64,000 nucleotides of DNA from Pseudomonas luteola NBRC 103146. Its GTDB lineage: Bacteria > Pseudomonadota > Gammaproteobacteria > Pseudomonadales > Pseudomonadaceae. Below are positions 47,148 through 56,557 of the stretch, in pieces. The first letter of the stretch is position 1. The number at the start of each line of letters is the position of its first letter. The notes beneath the pieces were generated by a model, which had not been told where the DNA came from, ran no database searches, and saw only the letters and a list, made by a program, of their open reading frames with translations. The stretch is from the NCBI RefSeq assembly GCF_002091675.1, contig NZ_BDAE01000003.1, positions 407,455 to 471,454 of the forward strand, in the 5' to 3' direction. The position numbers were made by a program, and so were the translations under genes.

Positions 47148-47258
47148 TAAGCGCTAATTGACTTGATTGTTTTTATTGATTAGCAGTTCAGTGAAATTGA
47201 GGCAAACGCAGGCCAACCGACAAAAATGCCGGTGGCCATTAGCGTAGGAGAGAGTAGA

Positions 47259-47280
47259 CGCCAGACTGAAAAGTCTGGCG
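47259..47280. terminator. Stem-loop downstream of dppF
   Basis: CGCCAGACT and AGTCTGGCG form a perfect 9-bp stem with a GAAA tetraloop, 11 bases past the dppF stop. There is no U-tract on the minus strand, so it may mark the 3' end by stabilising it rather than by intrinsic termination. Confidence 0.6.
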
Positions 47281-47290
47281 CTGTCCTGGA

Positions 47291-48298
47291 TCAAAGAAAG
47301 TTTTCGGCGTAATGGCAGGCAACCTGACGGTTGTCTACATCACGAAGGGCAGGAACTTCTGTCTTGCAGCGCTCAGTTGCGTAGGGGCAACGGCGGTGGA
47401 ACACGCAGCCAGGTGGCGGATCCAGTGGATTCGGCAGCTCGCCCTGGATCTTGATGCGTGGCTTGCTGGCGTCCGGTTGCAGGCTTGGCGTGGCTGAAAG
47501 CAGCATCTGAGTATATGGATGCAAGGGCTTTTCAAAGAGTGCATCGCGAGGCCCCTTTTCTGCCGTACAGCCCAGATACATCACCATCACGTCATCGGCG
47601 ATATGACGCACCACCGACAGGTTGTGTGAGATGAAGACGTATGCTGTATGAAACTCCTGCTGCAGATCCATGAACAGGTTAAGCACTTGCGCCTGGATGG
47701 AAACGTCCAGCGCCGACGTCGGCTCGTCCGCTACCAGCACCTTGGGGTTGAGCATCATGGCGCGGGCCACAGCAATCCGCTGGCGCTGACCGCCAGAGAA
47801 CATGTGAGGATAGCGCTGGTAATGCTCGGGACGCAGGCCCACCTGCTGCATCATGGCCTGTACCTTGTCACGACGCTCGCTACGGGACAGGTTTGTATTG
47901 ATAACCAGCGGCTCCGCCAGTTGGTCGCCGATCTTCTGCCGTGGATTGAGCGAGGCGTAAGGGTTCTGGAACACCATCTGCACATCGCGGCGCAACTGCT
48001 TGCGGACTTCTGCACTGGCACCACTGACCTCATGACCGCCAATGTTGAGCGAGCCGGAGGACGGCTCCTCGATCAGCGTCAAGGCACGGGCGAGAGTGGA
48101 TTTGCCACAGCCCGACTCACCAACGACCGCCAGTGTCTTGCCGGGTACGAGGTCAAACGAGACACCATTCAGGGCGCGTACGGTTGCCTGGCCTTTGAAC
48201 AGACCTCGGGAAACATGGTAGTGACGTGTCAACGCTCGGGCGGTGAGTACGCTATCCGCTGGTTTGGCAGCGTTGGTATTCAAATCAGGCGCGGCCAT
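47291..48298 (-). CDS. dppF: Dipeptide ABC transporter ATP-binding protein DppF
   Basis: A 335-residue ABC ATPase. It shows Walker A ([16 protein letters not shown]), the signature [17 protein letters not shown] and Walker B ([13 protein letters not shown]), and ends with the oligopeptide-ABC C-terminal region [15 protein letters not shown], whose cysteines bind an iron-sulfur or metal centre in relatives. The start is ATG 48298 with GGAG upstream, so it overlaps the 3' end of dppD by 14 bases. It is the last gene of the dpp operon. Confidence 0.95.
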   Translation of the reverse strand: MAAPDLNTNAAKPADSVLTARALTRHYHVSRGLFKGQATVRALNGVSFDLVPGKTLAVVGESGCGKSTLARALTLIEEPSSGSLNIGGHEVSGASAEVRKQLRRDVQMVFQNPYASLNPRQKIGDQLAEPLVINTNLSRSERRDKVQAMMQQVGLRPEHYQRYPHMFSGGQRQRIAVARAMMLNPKVLVADEPTSALDVSIQAQVLNLFMDLQQEFHTAYVFISHNLSVVRHIADDVMVMYLGCTAEKGPRDALFEKPLHPYTQMLLSATPSLQPDASKPRIKIQGELPNPLDPPPGCVFHRRCPYATERCKTEVPALRDVDNRQVACHYAENFL

Positions 48299-49328
48299 GG
48301 GCTTCTCCAGGTAGATGACTAGGACGCTGGGACTCCGGCAAAACTTCCGGCCACTGCGCAAGGTTCAGGTTGCGCGGGAAGAAGCAGCGGACCGAGCCGC
48401 TAACGCCCTCAAGGGTATAGGGCTCGAGGGCAGGGCGCTCCAGGCAACGTGGCTGTGCGTAAGGGCAGCGCGGCGACAGCAGGCAGCCCTTGGGTCGATC
48501 GTAACGGCCGGGAACGATACCAGGCAGCGTGGAGAGCCGTTCGCCAAGGCTATGCTCGGGGATGGCGGCCAGCAGCGCTTCCGTGTAGGGATGTTTGGGT
48601 GCCTGAAAGATATCCGGCACAACGCCGGTTTCCACGGCCTGGCCGGCGTACATCACGCAGACCCGCTGGGCCGTTTCAGCCACTACGGCAAGGTCATGGG
48701 TGATCAGGATCAGGGCCATGCCTTCATCACGCTGAAGGTTGAGCAGCAGGTCCATGATCTGCGCCTGAATGGTAACGTCCAGCGCTGTGGTTGGTTCGTC
48801 GGCAATCAGCAGCTTGGGTTCTGCCGCAATCGCCATGGCGATTGCCACGCGCTGGCTCATGCCGCCGGACAGCTGATGTGGGTAGGCGGAAAGGCGGCTC
48901 GCTGCGGCTGGAATCTCCACCCGCTCAAGCAGTTGAAGCGCCCGCTGGCGGGCCTCTCGGCCTCGCAGACCCAGGTGCTGGCGAATGACCTCTTCGATCT
49001 GATAACCCACCGTATAACTGGGGTTCAGGGCGGTCATCGGGTCCTGGAAGACCATGGACAGGTCCTTGCCGATCAGCTGACGCCGGGCACGACCCTTGAG
49101 CTTGAGCAGATCCTGGCCTGCAAAGCTCAGCCGATTGGCCGTGACCTTACCGGGCGCATCGATCAGGCCCATCACAGACATCATGGTCACGGACTTGCCG
49201 GAGCCGGATTCTCCTACAATGGCCAACACTTCGCCCTGGTCGATGGTCAGGTCGAGACCTTCGACGACCGGGATAGCATCTTCACCGCCAAAGCGGACAT
49301 TCAGATTCTGGATTTCCAGGAGGCTCAT
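48285..49328 (-). CDS. dppD: Dipeptide ABC transporter ATP-binding protein DppD
   Basis: A 347-residue ABC ATPase partnering DppF. Walker A is [17 protein letters not shown], the signature [16 protein letters not shown] and Walker [13 protein letters not shown]. The C-terminal oligo/dipeptide-ABC motif [15 protein letters not shown] is present. The start is ATG 49328 ([15 protein letters not shown]); the frame stays open upstream but with no ribosome site. It follows dppC by about 80 bases. Confidence 0.95.
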   Translation of the reverse strand: MSLLEIQNLNVRFGGEDAIPVVEGLDLTIDQGEVLAIVGESGSGKSVTMMSVMGLIDAPGKVTANRLSFAGQDLLKLKGRARRQLIGKDLSMVFQDPMTALNPSYTVGYQIEEVIRQHLGLRGREARQRALQLLERVEIPAAASRLSAYPHQLSGGMSQRVAIAMAIAAEPKLLIADEPTTALDVTIQAQIMDLLLNLQRDEGMALILITHDLAVVAETAQRVCVMYAGQAVETGVVPDIFQAPKHPYTEALLAAIPEHSLGERLSTLPGIVPGRYDRPKGCLLSPRCPYAQPRCLERPALEPYTLEGVSGSVRCFFPRNLNLAQWPEVLPESQRPSHLPGEAHGRA

Positions 49329-49410
49329 GGCTGCTCCTTGATCAATAAGCAGGAATCGATCGGCAACGGGCTGCCGCATCGAGACAACGAAAGAATGATT
49401 GGCAAGCCGG

Positions 49411-50328
49411 TCATGACTGCACCTTCAGGCGAGGGTCGAGGGCGTCACGCAGGCCATCACCCATCAGGTTAATAGCCAGTACGCTCAAAAGAATGGTCAG
49501 GCCGGGCAGGGTAACCACCCACCAGGCGCGCTCGATATAGTCACGGGCCGATGCCAGCATGGTGCCCCACTCAGGGGTGGGCGGCTGTACGCCGAGGCCA
49601 AGGAAGCCCAGGGCCGCCGCATCCAGAATGGCCGAGGAGAAGCTCAGGGTCGCCTGGACGATCAGAGGTGCCATGCAGTTAGGCAGTACGGTAACGAACA
49701 TCAGGCGCAGGCGTCCGGCACCTGCCAGTCGAGCAGCCGTTACATAGTCGCGGTTCACTTCACCCATGACGGCGGCGCGGGTCAGGCGCACGTAGGAAGG
49801 CAGCGAGACAATGGCAATGGCAATAACGGTGTTGGACAGGCCAGGGCCGAGAATTGCCACGATGGCTACCGCCAGCAGCAGCGATGGCAGGGCCAGCATA
49901 ATGTCCATCAGGCGCATGATGAAAGGGCCGGCTCGCGTGGGTGAAAAGCCTGCAATCAGCCCGAGCAGAATGCCGGGGATGAGCGAGCAGATTACCGAGG
50001 CCAAACCAATCATCAGTGATAGCCGTGCGCCGTGAATCAGGCGGGACAACAGGTCGCGTCCCAGTTCATCAGTGCCCAGCAGGAACTGCGTCGTGCCGCC
50101 TTCCAGCCAGGAGGGAGGCGTCAGCAGGAATTCACGGAACTGCTCGCTGGGATCGTGGGGTGCAACCCAAGGGGCGAACAGGGCGCAGATCACGATGATA
50201 GTCATGAACAGCAGGCCGCCCAGGGCGCCCTTGTTGTGGGAAAACGCTTTCCAGAACTCCTTGTACGGAGACGGATACAGGGCAACCTGATCTTCGACCT
50301 GAGCGCCTTGTGGCAAAGTACGTTCCAT
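49411..50328 (-). CDS. dppC: Dipeptide ABC transporter permease DppC
   Basis: A 305-residue inner-membrane permease with a long cytoplasmic N-terminus and six hydrophobic helices. The OppC/DppC hallmarks are [47 protein letters not shown] and the EAA-type loop ([24 protein letters not shown]) that contacts the ATPases. It lies nine bases downstream of dppB. With DppB it forms the channel for dipeptides and possibly other small peptides. Confidence 0.96.
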   Translation of the reverse strand: MERTLPQGAQVEDQVALYPSPYKEFWKAFSHNKGALGGLLFMTIIVICALFAPWVAPHDPSEQFREFLLTPPSWLEGGTTQFLLGTDELGRDLLSRLIHGARLSLMIGLASVICSLIPGILLGLIAGFSPTRAGPFIMRLMDIMLALPSLLLAVAIVAILGPGLSNTVIAIAIVSLPSYVRLTRAAVMGEVNRDYVTAARLAGAGRLRLMFVTVLPNCMAPLIVQATLSFSSAILDAAALGFLGLGVQPPTPEWGTMLASARDYIERAWWVVTLPGLTILLSVLAINLMGDGLRDALDPRLKVQS

Positions 50329-50337
50329 AGGGCCTCC

Positions 50338-51348
50338 TTAGCGCTGATGGCGGATACGGGGGTTGGCAAAGCCGTAGAGAATGTCCACGACAAAGTTCAC
50401 CAGGATGACAAGGGTGGCGATCAGCAGGATGCCGTTCTGCACGACGGGATAGTCGCGACGGGAAATCGCATCGATCAACCATTTGCCTACACCAGGCCAG
50501 GAAAAGATCGTTTCGGTCAGCACGGCGCCAGCGAGCAGGCTGCCCACCTGCAGGCCCAGTACGGTGAGAACCGGGATCAACGCGTTACGCAGTGCGTGGA
50601 TGAATACGACACGGGCTGGCGACAGGCCTTTGGCACGAGCCGTACGCACGTAATCTTCTCGTAGCACTTCCAGCATGGCGGAGCGCGTCATCCGTGCGAT
50701 AACTGCCAGGGGAATCGTGCCTAGCACAATAGAGGGCAGAATCAGGTGGTGGAGGGCGTCCATGAACGCGCCTTCTTCATCGGACAACAGGCTGTCGATC
50801 AGCATGAAGCCGGTTTTGGGCTCGATGTCGTAAAGCAGATCGATCCGGCCAGACACCGGGGTCCAGCCGAGCTGTACCGAAAAGAACATGATAAGGATGA
50901 GGCCCCACCAGAAGATCGGCATGGAAAAGCCCGTCAGGGAAATGCCCATCACACCGTGGTCAAACAATGAACCGCGGCGAAGCGCTGCGATCACTCCGGC
51001 CAGAAGGCCCAGCACGGTAGCAAAGATCATGGCGCAGAGAGCCAGTTCTAGGGTGGCCGGAAAGAGGGTGGTGAACTCGTGCCACACATTGTCACGGGTA
51101 ATCAGCGACTCTCCCAGGTTGCCGTGGGCAAGGTTGCTGAGATAGTCGAAATATTGCTGGTAGAGCGGCTTGTCGAGCCCGAGGCGATGCAGTGCTTCGG
51201 CATGCATCTGCGGATCGACGCGGCGCTCGCCCATCATGACCTCTACCGGATCGCCAGGAATCAGGCGAATCAGGGAAAAAGTCAGTAGCGTGACACCGAA
51301 AAACGTCGGTATCAGCAAGCCCAGGCGGCGGGCAATAAAACTGAACAT
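50338..51348 (-). CDS. dppB: Dipeptide ABC transporter permease DppB
   Basis: A 336-residue permease with six hydrophobic helices. The N-terminus FSFIARRLGLLIPTFFGVTLLTFSLIRLIPGDP is typical of DppB/OppB. The EAA loop is RTARAKGLSPARVVFIHALRNALIPV. It pairs with DppC. A stem-loop lies between the preceding binding-protein gene and this one, and the ATG is 57 bases after that gene's stop. Confidence 0.96.
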   Translation of the reverse strand: MFSFIARRLGLLIPTFFGVTLLTFSLIRLIPGDPVEVMMGERRVDPQMHAEALHRLGLDKPLYQQYFDYLSNLAHGNLGESLITRDNVWHEFTTLFPATLELALCAMIFATVLGLLAGVIAALRRGSLFDHGVMGISLTGFSMPIFWWGLILIMFFSVQLGWTPVSGRIDLLYDIEPKTGFMLIDSLLSDEEGAFMDALHHLILPSIVLGTIPLAVIARMTRSAMLEVLREDYVRTARAKGLSPARVVFIHALRNALIPVLTVLGLQVGSLLAGAVLTETIFSWPGVGKWLIDAISRRDYPVVQNGILLIATLVILVNFVVDILYGFANPRIRHQR

Positions 51349-51370
51349 GGGGTTGAATACTCCTCATCGG

Positions 51371-51393
51371 AGGCAGGGAAGCGTGCCCTGCCT
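51371..51393. promoter_or_regulatory. Intercistronic stem-loop ahead of dppB
   Basis: AGGCAGGG and CCCTGCCT form a perfect 8-bp stem with a 7-base loop between the fourth binding-protein gene and dppB. The T-rich tract follows only on the plus strand, so for the minus-strand operon it is not a normal terminator. Confidence 0.6.
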
Positions 51394-51405
51394 GTTTCCG
51401 TCTTT

Positions 51406-52998
51406 TTATTTTGCGTACGTTGTAGCGAAGTTGTTGTTGGCCAAGGGACTCAGGTGATAACCCTCGACATTGCTGCGCATGACGTTGAACAGCTTGGGAT
51501 AGGCCAGGGGGATCCAGGGCGCATCGTTGTGGAAGATCACTTGAGCCTGCTTGTAGAGCTCGGCTCGCTCATTTTCATCCTGGCTGGTACGGGCCTTGTC
51601 CAACAGGGCGTTAAACTCCTTGTTGCACCAGCGTGCACTGTTTTCGCCTGACTTTGCGGCATCACATGACAAGTTAGGCGTCAGGAAGTTATCCGGATCG
51701 CCGTTGTCACCTGCCCAGCCAAAGAAGAGCAGATCGTGCTCGCCTTGCTTGGCCCGGCGAATCAGCTCACCCCACTCCAGATTGCGGATGTCCAGTTGTA
51801 CGCCGACCTTGGCCAGGTCGGCCTGAAGCATTTGAGCACCCAGCGCGGGGTTGGGGTTGGTCGGGCCGCCGCCTGAACGTGTAAACACGGTCAGCTTGAG
51901 GCCTTTCTCCATGCCGGCCTCTTTCAGCAGTGCCCGCGCCTTTTCAGGGTCGTAGGGCCAGTCCTGAATATCACGGTTATACCCTAGAAGGGTAGAGGGA
52001 TACGGATTGACGGCAGGCACAGCGTTGCCTTCACCAAACAAGGCCTTGATGTAGGCGTTCTTGTCAAAGGCCAGATTCAGGGCCTGACGGATACGCACAT
52101 CGTTCAGCGGTTTATGCTCGGTGTTCATGGCAACATAGGCAATTAGCAGTGCTTCGCCTTCAGCCAGCTTAAGGTTCGGGTCCTTGCGGATGGCTGGAAT
52201 ATCGTCCGGTTTAGGATAAACGCCTACCTGACATTCACCAGCTCTCACGCGCTGCAGGCGTACATTGCTATCGAGGGTGATGGCAAGGACCAAGCCATCA
52301 GCTGGAGGTTTGCCTTCGAAATACTCGGGGTTGGCCTTGAAACGTACCTGAGCATCCTTGGTATAGCGCGAGAAAATGAACGGACCGGTACCGACCGGCT
52401 TGAAGTTGAGCTGATCAAACTGTCCGGCTTTTTCCAGTTGAGCGGCATATTCAGCCGAATAGATCGATGCAAAGCCCATCGCCATGTCCCGCAGGAAAGG
52501 TGCTTCCGGACGATTGAGCACGAAGCGGATCATGTAGTCGTCGACCTTATCGATCGACTTGATCAGATTTTGCAGTCCCATGGCCTCAAAATAGGGGAAG
52601 CCATGCTGCGCCTTGTCGTGCCAGGTATGCTTGGCATCGTATTGGCGCATGAAGCTCCACATCACGTCGTCGGCATTGAATTCACGTGTGGGCTTGAAGT
52701 AATCGGTTGTCTGAAACTTCACCCCTTTACGCAGGTGGAAGGTGTAGGTCATGCCGTCTTCGCTGACGTCCCAACGCTCTGCCAAACCAGGCTCGATGTC
52801 GGTAGTGCCGGGCTTGAAGTCTACGAGGCGGTCGAATAGGGTCTCAGCTGAGGCGTCAGCCGTCGTGGCTGCGGTGTACTGAGCGATGTCGAAGCCTTCG
52901 GGACTGGCCTCCGTACATACCACCAGAGGTTTGGCTTGAGCCAGAGTGGCGGCGCCAAGCAGACTCACGGCAAGCGCGATTCGTGTTAATGCATGCAT
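51406..52998 (-). CDS. dppA: Peptide-binding protein, fourth copy in transcription order
   Basis: A 530-residue periplasmic solute-binding protein (SBP family 5). A signal peptide (LTRIALAVSLLGAATLAQA) precedes KPLVVCTEASPEGFDIAQYTAA. Family motifs are FHLRKGVKFQTTDYFKPTREFNADDV, AGDNGDPDNFLTPNLSCDAA and a C-terminal WIPLAYPKLFNVMRSNVEGYHLSP. The ligand pocket residues that would separate dipeptide from tripeptide or haem binding cannot be assigned by eye. It precedes dppB, so it may be the core partner of the membrane unit. Confidence 0.93.
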   Translation of the reverse strand: MHALTRIALAVSLLGAATLAQAKPLVVCTEASPEGFDIAQYTAATTADASAETLFDRLVDFKPGTTDIEPGLAERWDVSEDGMTYTFHLRKGVKFQTTDYFKPTREFNADDVMWSFMRQYDAKHTWHDKAQHGFPYFEAMGLQNLIKSIDKVDDYMIRFVLNRPEAPFLRDMAMGFASIYSAEYAAQLEKAGQFDQLNFKPVGTGPFIFSRYTKDAQVRFKANPEYFEGKPPADGLVLAITLDSNVRLQRVRAGECQVGVYPKPDDIPAIRKDPNLKLAEGEALLIAYVAMNTEHKPLNDVRIRQALNLAFDKNAYIKALFGEGNAVPAVNPYPSTLLGYNRDIQDWPYDPEKARALLKEAGMEKGLKLTVFTRSGGGPTNPNPALGAQMLQADLAKVGVQLDIRNLEWGELIRRAKQGEHDLLFFGWAGDNGDPDNFLTPNLSCDAAKSGENSARWCNKEFNALLDKARTSQDENERAELYKQAQVIFHNDAPWIPLAYPKLFNVMRSNVEGYHLSPLANNNFATTYAK

Positions 52999-53038
52999 AA
53001 GGATGCTCCTAGGTCTGTAACCGGTCTACGGCATAGAG

Positions 53039-53066
53039 CGAGCCTCGATCAGCCTGATCGGGCTCG
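53039..53066. promoter_or_regulatory. Intercistronic stem-loop between binding-protein genes 3 and 4
   Basis: CGAGCC and GGCTCG are the outer arms, with inner arms GATCAG and CTGATC, a long inverted repeat with a two-base/one-base internal loop. It lies about 20 bases past the stop of the third binding-protein gene on the minus strand. Confidence 0.6.
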
Positions 53067-53087
53067 TCTTCTTTTTGGGAAAAGCGC

Positions 53088-54680
53088 TTAATCCAGGCGC
53101 ACAGTTGAAAAATCGTTTTTACCCAGAGGGCTCATGACAAAGCCGCTGACGTTGCTGCGTGTCACAACGTTCCTCACAGGCTGTGAGGTGGGAATCCAGG
53201 GGATTTCGTTGTGAAAGATCTCCTGGGCCTTGCGGTAGAGCTCAGCGCGCTTGTCCAGATTACTGGTACGGCGAGCCTGCTCTACCAGCGAGTCGAACTC
53301 GGCATTGCACCAGCGTGCACGGTTCTCGCCGTTTTTGGCTGCCGAGCAGGTGAGGTTGGGTGACATGAAATTGTCCGGATCGGCATTGTCGCTGACCCAG
53401 CTCATGCTGAGGATATCGTGTTCACCCTGCTTGCCACGACGAACAAATTCGCCCCATTCATACTGGCGAATATTGACCTTGATACCGATCTTGGCCATGT
53501 CTCCCTGAAACAGCTGGGCGACTCGCAAGGTATTTCCCGAGGGGCCTGACCCGGTAGAACTCATATAGGTCAGCTCTAGCCCGTTGGGGTAGCCCGCTTC
53601 GGCCAAGAGCTGCCTGGCCTTTTCCAGGTCATACGGCCAGGGTTTGATATCGGTGTTATAGCCCAGCATGGCAGGGGGATAGGGACCCCAGACCGGCTTG
53701 GCTGCGCCTTCACCGTACAGGGCCTTGATCGTACCCTCCTGATCGGTTGCCATGGCAATGGCCTGACGGACGCGTACATCGCTGAGTGGCTTGTGCGTTA
53801 CGTTCAGTGCATTGAAGCCTATGGTCAGCTCCTCGACGCTCAGCACTTTCAGATGGGGGTCTTTTCTTAACGCCGGAACGTCTGACGGCTTGGGGGTCAG
53901 TGAAATCTGGCATTCGCCTCGCTTCAGACGCTGCAGGCGCACGCTGGAGTCCAGTGTGATGGCTTGTACCAGATCGACAGCTGGCGCACCGTCCCAATAG
54001 TTGGAGTTGGCCTTGTAGCGCACCTGCGAGTCGCGGCTGTAGCGCTCGAAAACAAAAGGTCCCGTACCTACCGGTTTGAACCCCAGATCATCAGTTTTTC
54101 CGCTCTTGAGCAGCTGATCAGCATATTCAGCTGAGAGAATTGAGGTAAAACCCATGGCCAGATCAGCCAGGAAGGGCGATTCTTCATGTTGAAGAACAAA
54201 GCGCACCGTATGGTCGTCGACCTTTTCAATATGGTCGATGATCTTGCTCATCTCCATCGAGTCGGAGAAGGGGAAGCCTTTGCTGGCTAATTCGTGCCAG
54301 GGGTGCTTGGGATCGATCTGACGCTCGAAGCTCCAGATTACATCATCGGCCGTCAGCTCACGGGTAGGCTTGAAGTAGCTGGTGCTATGAAATTTCACAC
54401 CCTTGCGCAGGTAAAACGTGTACTGGAGACCATCCGGGCTGATGTCCCACCGCTCGGCCAGTGACGGCTGAAGCTCCGTCGTGCCGGGTTTGAACTCCAC
54501 CAGCCGGTTATAAAGAGGCTCATCTGCCGCATCGGCTGTATAACGCGAGGAGTGAACCGCCGGATCGAATGTCTCCGGACTGGCCTCGGTACATGCCACC
54601 AGCGTTTTGGCTTGTGCCTGTACAGCCGTTGCCAACGCAACCGCCAACAGACAGGTATTCAGCCTGAATGCAGCTTTCAT
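53088..54680 (-). CDS. dppA: Peptide-binding protein, third copy in transcription order
   Basis: A 530-residue periplasmic SBP family 5 protein. A signal peptide (NTCLLAVALATAVQAQA) precedes KTLVACTEASPETFDPAVHSS. It shares the order of motifs with its neighbours: FYLRKGVKFHSTSYFKPTRELTADDV, VSDNADPDNFMSPNLTCSAA and a C-terminal WIPTSQPVRNVVTRSNVSGFVMSP. It is closest in layout to the fourth copy (same length, both with the PNLxCxAAK pattern), suggesting a later duplication. Several positions around the third motif differ (SDNAD instead of GDNGD), which may reflect another peptide preference. Confidence 0.93.
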   Translation of the reverse strand: MKAAFRLNTCLLAVALATAVQAQAKTLVACTEASPETFDPAVHSSRYTADAADEPLYNRLVEFKPGTTELQPSLAERWDISPDGLQYTFYLRKGVKFHSTSYFKPTRELTADDVIWSFERQIDPKHPWHELASKGFPFSDSMEMSKIIDHIEKVDDHTVRFVLQHEESPFLADLAMGFTSILSAEYADQLLKSGKTDDLGFKPVGTGPFVFERYSRDSQVRYKANSNYWDGAPAVDLVQAITLDSSVRLQRLKRGECQISLTPKPSDVPALRKDPHLKVLSVEELTIGFNALNVTHKPLSDVRVRQAIAMATDQEGTIKALYGEGAAKPVWGPYPPAMLGYNTDIKPWPYDLEKARQLLAEAGYPNGLELTYMSSTGSGPSGNTLRVAQLFQGDMAKIGIKVNIRQYEWGEFVRRGKQGEHDILSMSWVSDNADPDNFMSPNLTCSAAKNGENRARWCNAEFDSLVEQARRTSNLDKRAELYRKAQEIFHNEIPWIPTSQPVRNVVTRSNVSGFVMSPLGKNDFSTVRLD

Positions 54681-54703
54681 CTTTCGTTAGGCTCCATGGT
54701 GAG

Positions 54704-54734
54704 GCGGTAACAGTCGGGTTGCGACTGTAACCGC
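54704..54734. promoter_or_regulatory. Intercistronic stem-loop between binding-protein genes 2 and 3
   Basis: GCGGTAACAGTCG and CGACTGTAACCGC form a 13-bp stem with one mismatch around a five-base loop, 24 bases before the ATG of the third copy. A smaller CGTGCT/AGCACG stem lies at 54842-54858, close to the stop of the second copy. The 209-base gap contains no gene. Confidence 0.6.
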
Positions 54735-54889
54735 TTGCAATCCCGTCGATGGGTATCGGCGGAAGGTGTCCTTGCCGGGGTCCGCTGGCATCGCTCGGGT
54801 AAAGCGTCGCACCAGAGGAAATCCGGCAAACCGGCTGCCTGCGTGCTGATCGAGCACGTCGCCGGCGGCAATACAGGACAGCCTGCCTC

Positions 54890-56488
54890 TCATCGGGCAA
54901 GGCTGACGCCATAGAACGCGCTAAGCCCGAAGGGGCTGATCTTGAAGTCCTGGACTTCTTTGCGCATGGGTTGATAAACGATGGAATGGGCGATCGGTGT
55001 AATCGGTACGGCGTCCTTCAGCACGTGCTGCGCCTGCTTGTACAAGCGAATACGCTCCTCTCGATCATTGCTGATCTTGGCCTGTTTGATCAGCTTGTCA
55101 TAGGCCGGATCGCACCATTTGGAGTAGTTGCTGCCGTTGACGGCATCGCAGCTGTACAAAACGCCCAGCCAGTTATCCGGATCGCCATTGTCTCCGGTCC
55201 AGCCGTAGATCATTACATCATGTTCACCTTGACGGGCACGCTTGATGTATTCGCCCCACTCATACGTAACGATGTTGGCCTTGATGCCGATCCTGGCCCA
55301 GTCCGCCTGTACCATCTGTGCAGACAGACGGGCGTTGGGGTTGGAGGCGCGAACAACCGGCATGGCCCACAGGTTGAGTTGTGTGCCTTGCTTGATACCG
55401 GCCTTCTTGAGGAGCGCCTTGGCCTTTTCCGGATCGTAGGGGGCATCCTTGATCGTGTCGTCATAGGACCACTGCGCCTGTGGCATGGGGTTGGTGGCGA
55501 GCTTTCCATTACCCTGGTAGACGGCATCGATGATGGCCTTCTTGTTGATGGCCATGTCCAATGCCTGACGGACTTCGAGCTTGTCCAGCGGCGGATGCTG
55601 AACGTTGTAGGCGAAATAGCCCAGGTTGAAACCGGGTTGCTGAAGCACCTTCAGGTTGGGGTCTTTCCTGACCTCGGCAATATCTGCCGGACGTGGATAA
55701 CCACTGATCTGGCACTCACCCGCCTTGAGTTTTTGCAGGCGAGTAGCGGCGTCCGTCGTAATGGCAAAGATCAGGTTGTCGAGTTTGACGTCCTCGGGCT
55801 TCCAGTAATCCTTGTTGCCCTTGTAACGAATGACCGCGTCCTTCTGGTAGCGACTGAATACAAAAGGTCCGGTACCAATCGGGTATTGGTTGATATCGGC
55901 CGCTTTGCCCTGCTTGAGCAAATGGTCGGCATATTCGGCTGACTGGATGGAGGCAAAGCTCATGGCCAGGTCCGAGGCAAAGGCGGCATCGGTCTGATTC
56001 AGCGTAAAGACAACGGTGTAATCGTCTCGCTTTTCGATCTTGGCGATGTTCTTGTCCAGGCCCATGTCGCTGAAGTAGGGGAATTCACTCGGGTAGGCCT
56101 TACGGAACGGGTGCTCCTTATCGAGCATACGCTGAAACGTGAACACGACATCGTCGGCATTGAATTCACGTGTCGGCTTGAAGTAGTCGGTCGTATGAAA
56201 CGTCACGCCCTTGCGCAGATGAAAGGTATAAACCTTGCCGTCTGGAGAAATCTCCCACTTTTCGGCCAGCCCCGGTGTCAGGGTAGTGCCGCCACGCTCG
56301 AATTGAACCAGGCGATTGAATACCGTCTCGGCAGACGCATCGAACTCGGTTCCGGAGGTGTACTGAGCAGGGTCGAAACCGGCCGGGCTGGCTTCGGAGC
56401 AATACACGAGATTGCTCGCCGCCTGGGCGAGCGGAGCGGCTGCAAGCAGGCTTGCAGTAAGAAAGGAGAGGGCGAAGGACGTACGCAT
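54890..56488 (-). CDS. dppA: Peptide-binding protein, second copy in transcription order
   Basis: A 532-residue periplasmic SBP family 5 protein. A signal peptide (RTSFALSFLTASLLAAAPLAQA) precedes SNLVYCSEASPAGFDPAQYTS, and the C-terminal half contains YGWTGDNGDPDNWLGVLYSCDAV and SIVYQPMRKEVQDFKISPFG. The start is ATG 56488 (MRTSFALSF); an in-frame TTG seven codons earlier is less likely. It is clearly a paralogue of the first copy (shared QDFKISPFGL end), while copies three and four form another pair, so the cluster looks like two rounds of duplication. Confidence 0.93.
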   Translation of the reverse strand: MRTSFALSFLTASLLAAAPLAQAASNLVYCSEASPAGFDPAQYTSGTEFDASAETVFNRLVQFERGGTTLTPGLAEKWEISPDGKVYTFHLRKGVTFHTTDYFKPTREFNADDVVFTFQRMLDKEHPFRKAYPSEFPYFSDMGLDKNIAKIEKRDDYTVVFTLNQTDAAFASDLAMSFASIQSAEYADHLLKQGKAADINQYPIGTGPFVFSRYQKDAVIRYKGNKDYWKPEDVKLDNLIFAITTDAATRLQKLKAGECQISGYPRPADIAEVRKDPNLKVLQQPGFNLGYFAYNVQHPPLDKLEVRQALDMAINKKAIIDAVYQGNGKLATNPMPQAQWSYDDTIKDAPYDPEKAKALLKKAGIKQGTQLNLWAMPVVRASNPNARLSAQMVQADWARIGIKANIVTYEWGEYIKRARQGEHDVMIYGWTGDNGDPDNWLGVLYSCDAVNGSNYSKWCDPAYDKLIKQAKISNDREERIRLYKQAQHVLKDAVPITPIAHSIVYQPMRKEVQDFKISPFGLSAFYGVSLAR

Positions 56489-56514
56489 GGATGAATTCCC
56501 GTCAGTCAAGTAAA

Positions 56515-56551
56515 GCGGAGCGTTCGGGGTTTTACCCTACGAACGCTCCGC
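56515..56551. promoter_or_regulatory. Intercistronic 12-bp stem-loop between binding-protein genes 1 and 2
   Basis: GCGGAGCGTTCG and CGAACGCTCCGC pair perfectly over 12 bp; the loop contains a further GGGT/ACCC pair. It begins six bases past the stop of the first copy on the minus strand, with no U-tract. Confidence 0.7.
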
Positions 56552-56557
56552 CGCCAA

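Noticed and set aside
48315..49472. A 385-codon open frame on the plus strand over dppD
   Set aside because: It is antisense to a clear ABC ATPase gene with complete Walker and signature motifs; its own translation matches no family I know.
53039..53066. Treating the dpp intercistronic hairpins as ordinary terminators
   Set aside because: T-runs occur only on the plus strand or not at all, whereas the operon is on the minus strand; full termination would separate dppBCDF from its only upstream promoter region.
54681..54889. Possible lost OprD-type porin or other gene between the second and third dppA copies
   Set aside because: The short open frames there are arginine/proline-rich shadows without signal peptide or porin features; only hairpins are visible.
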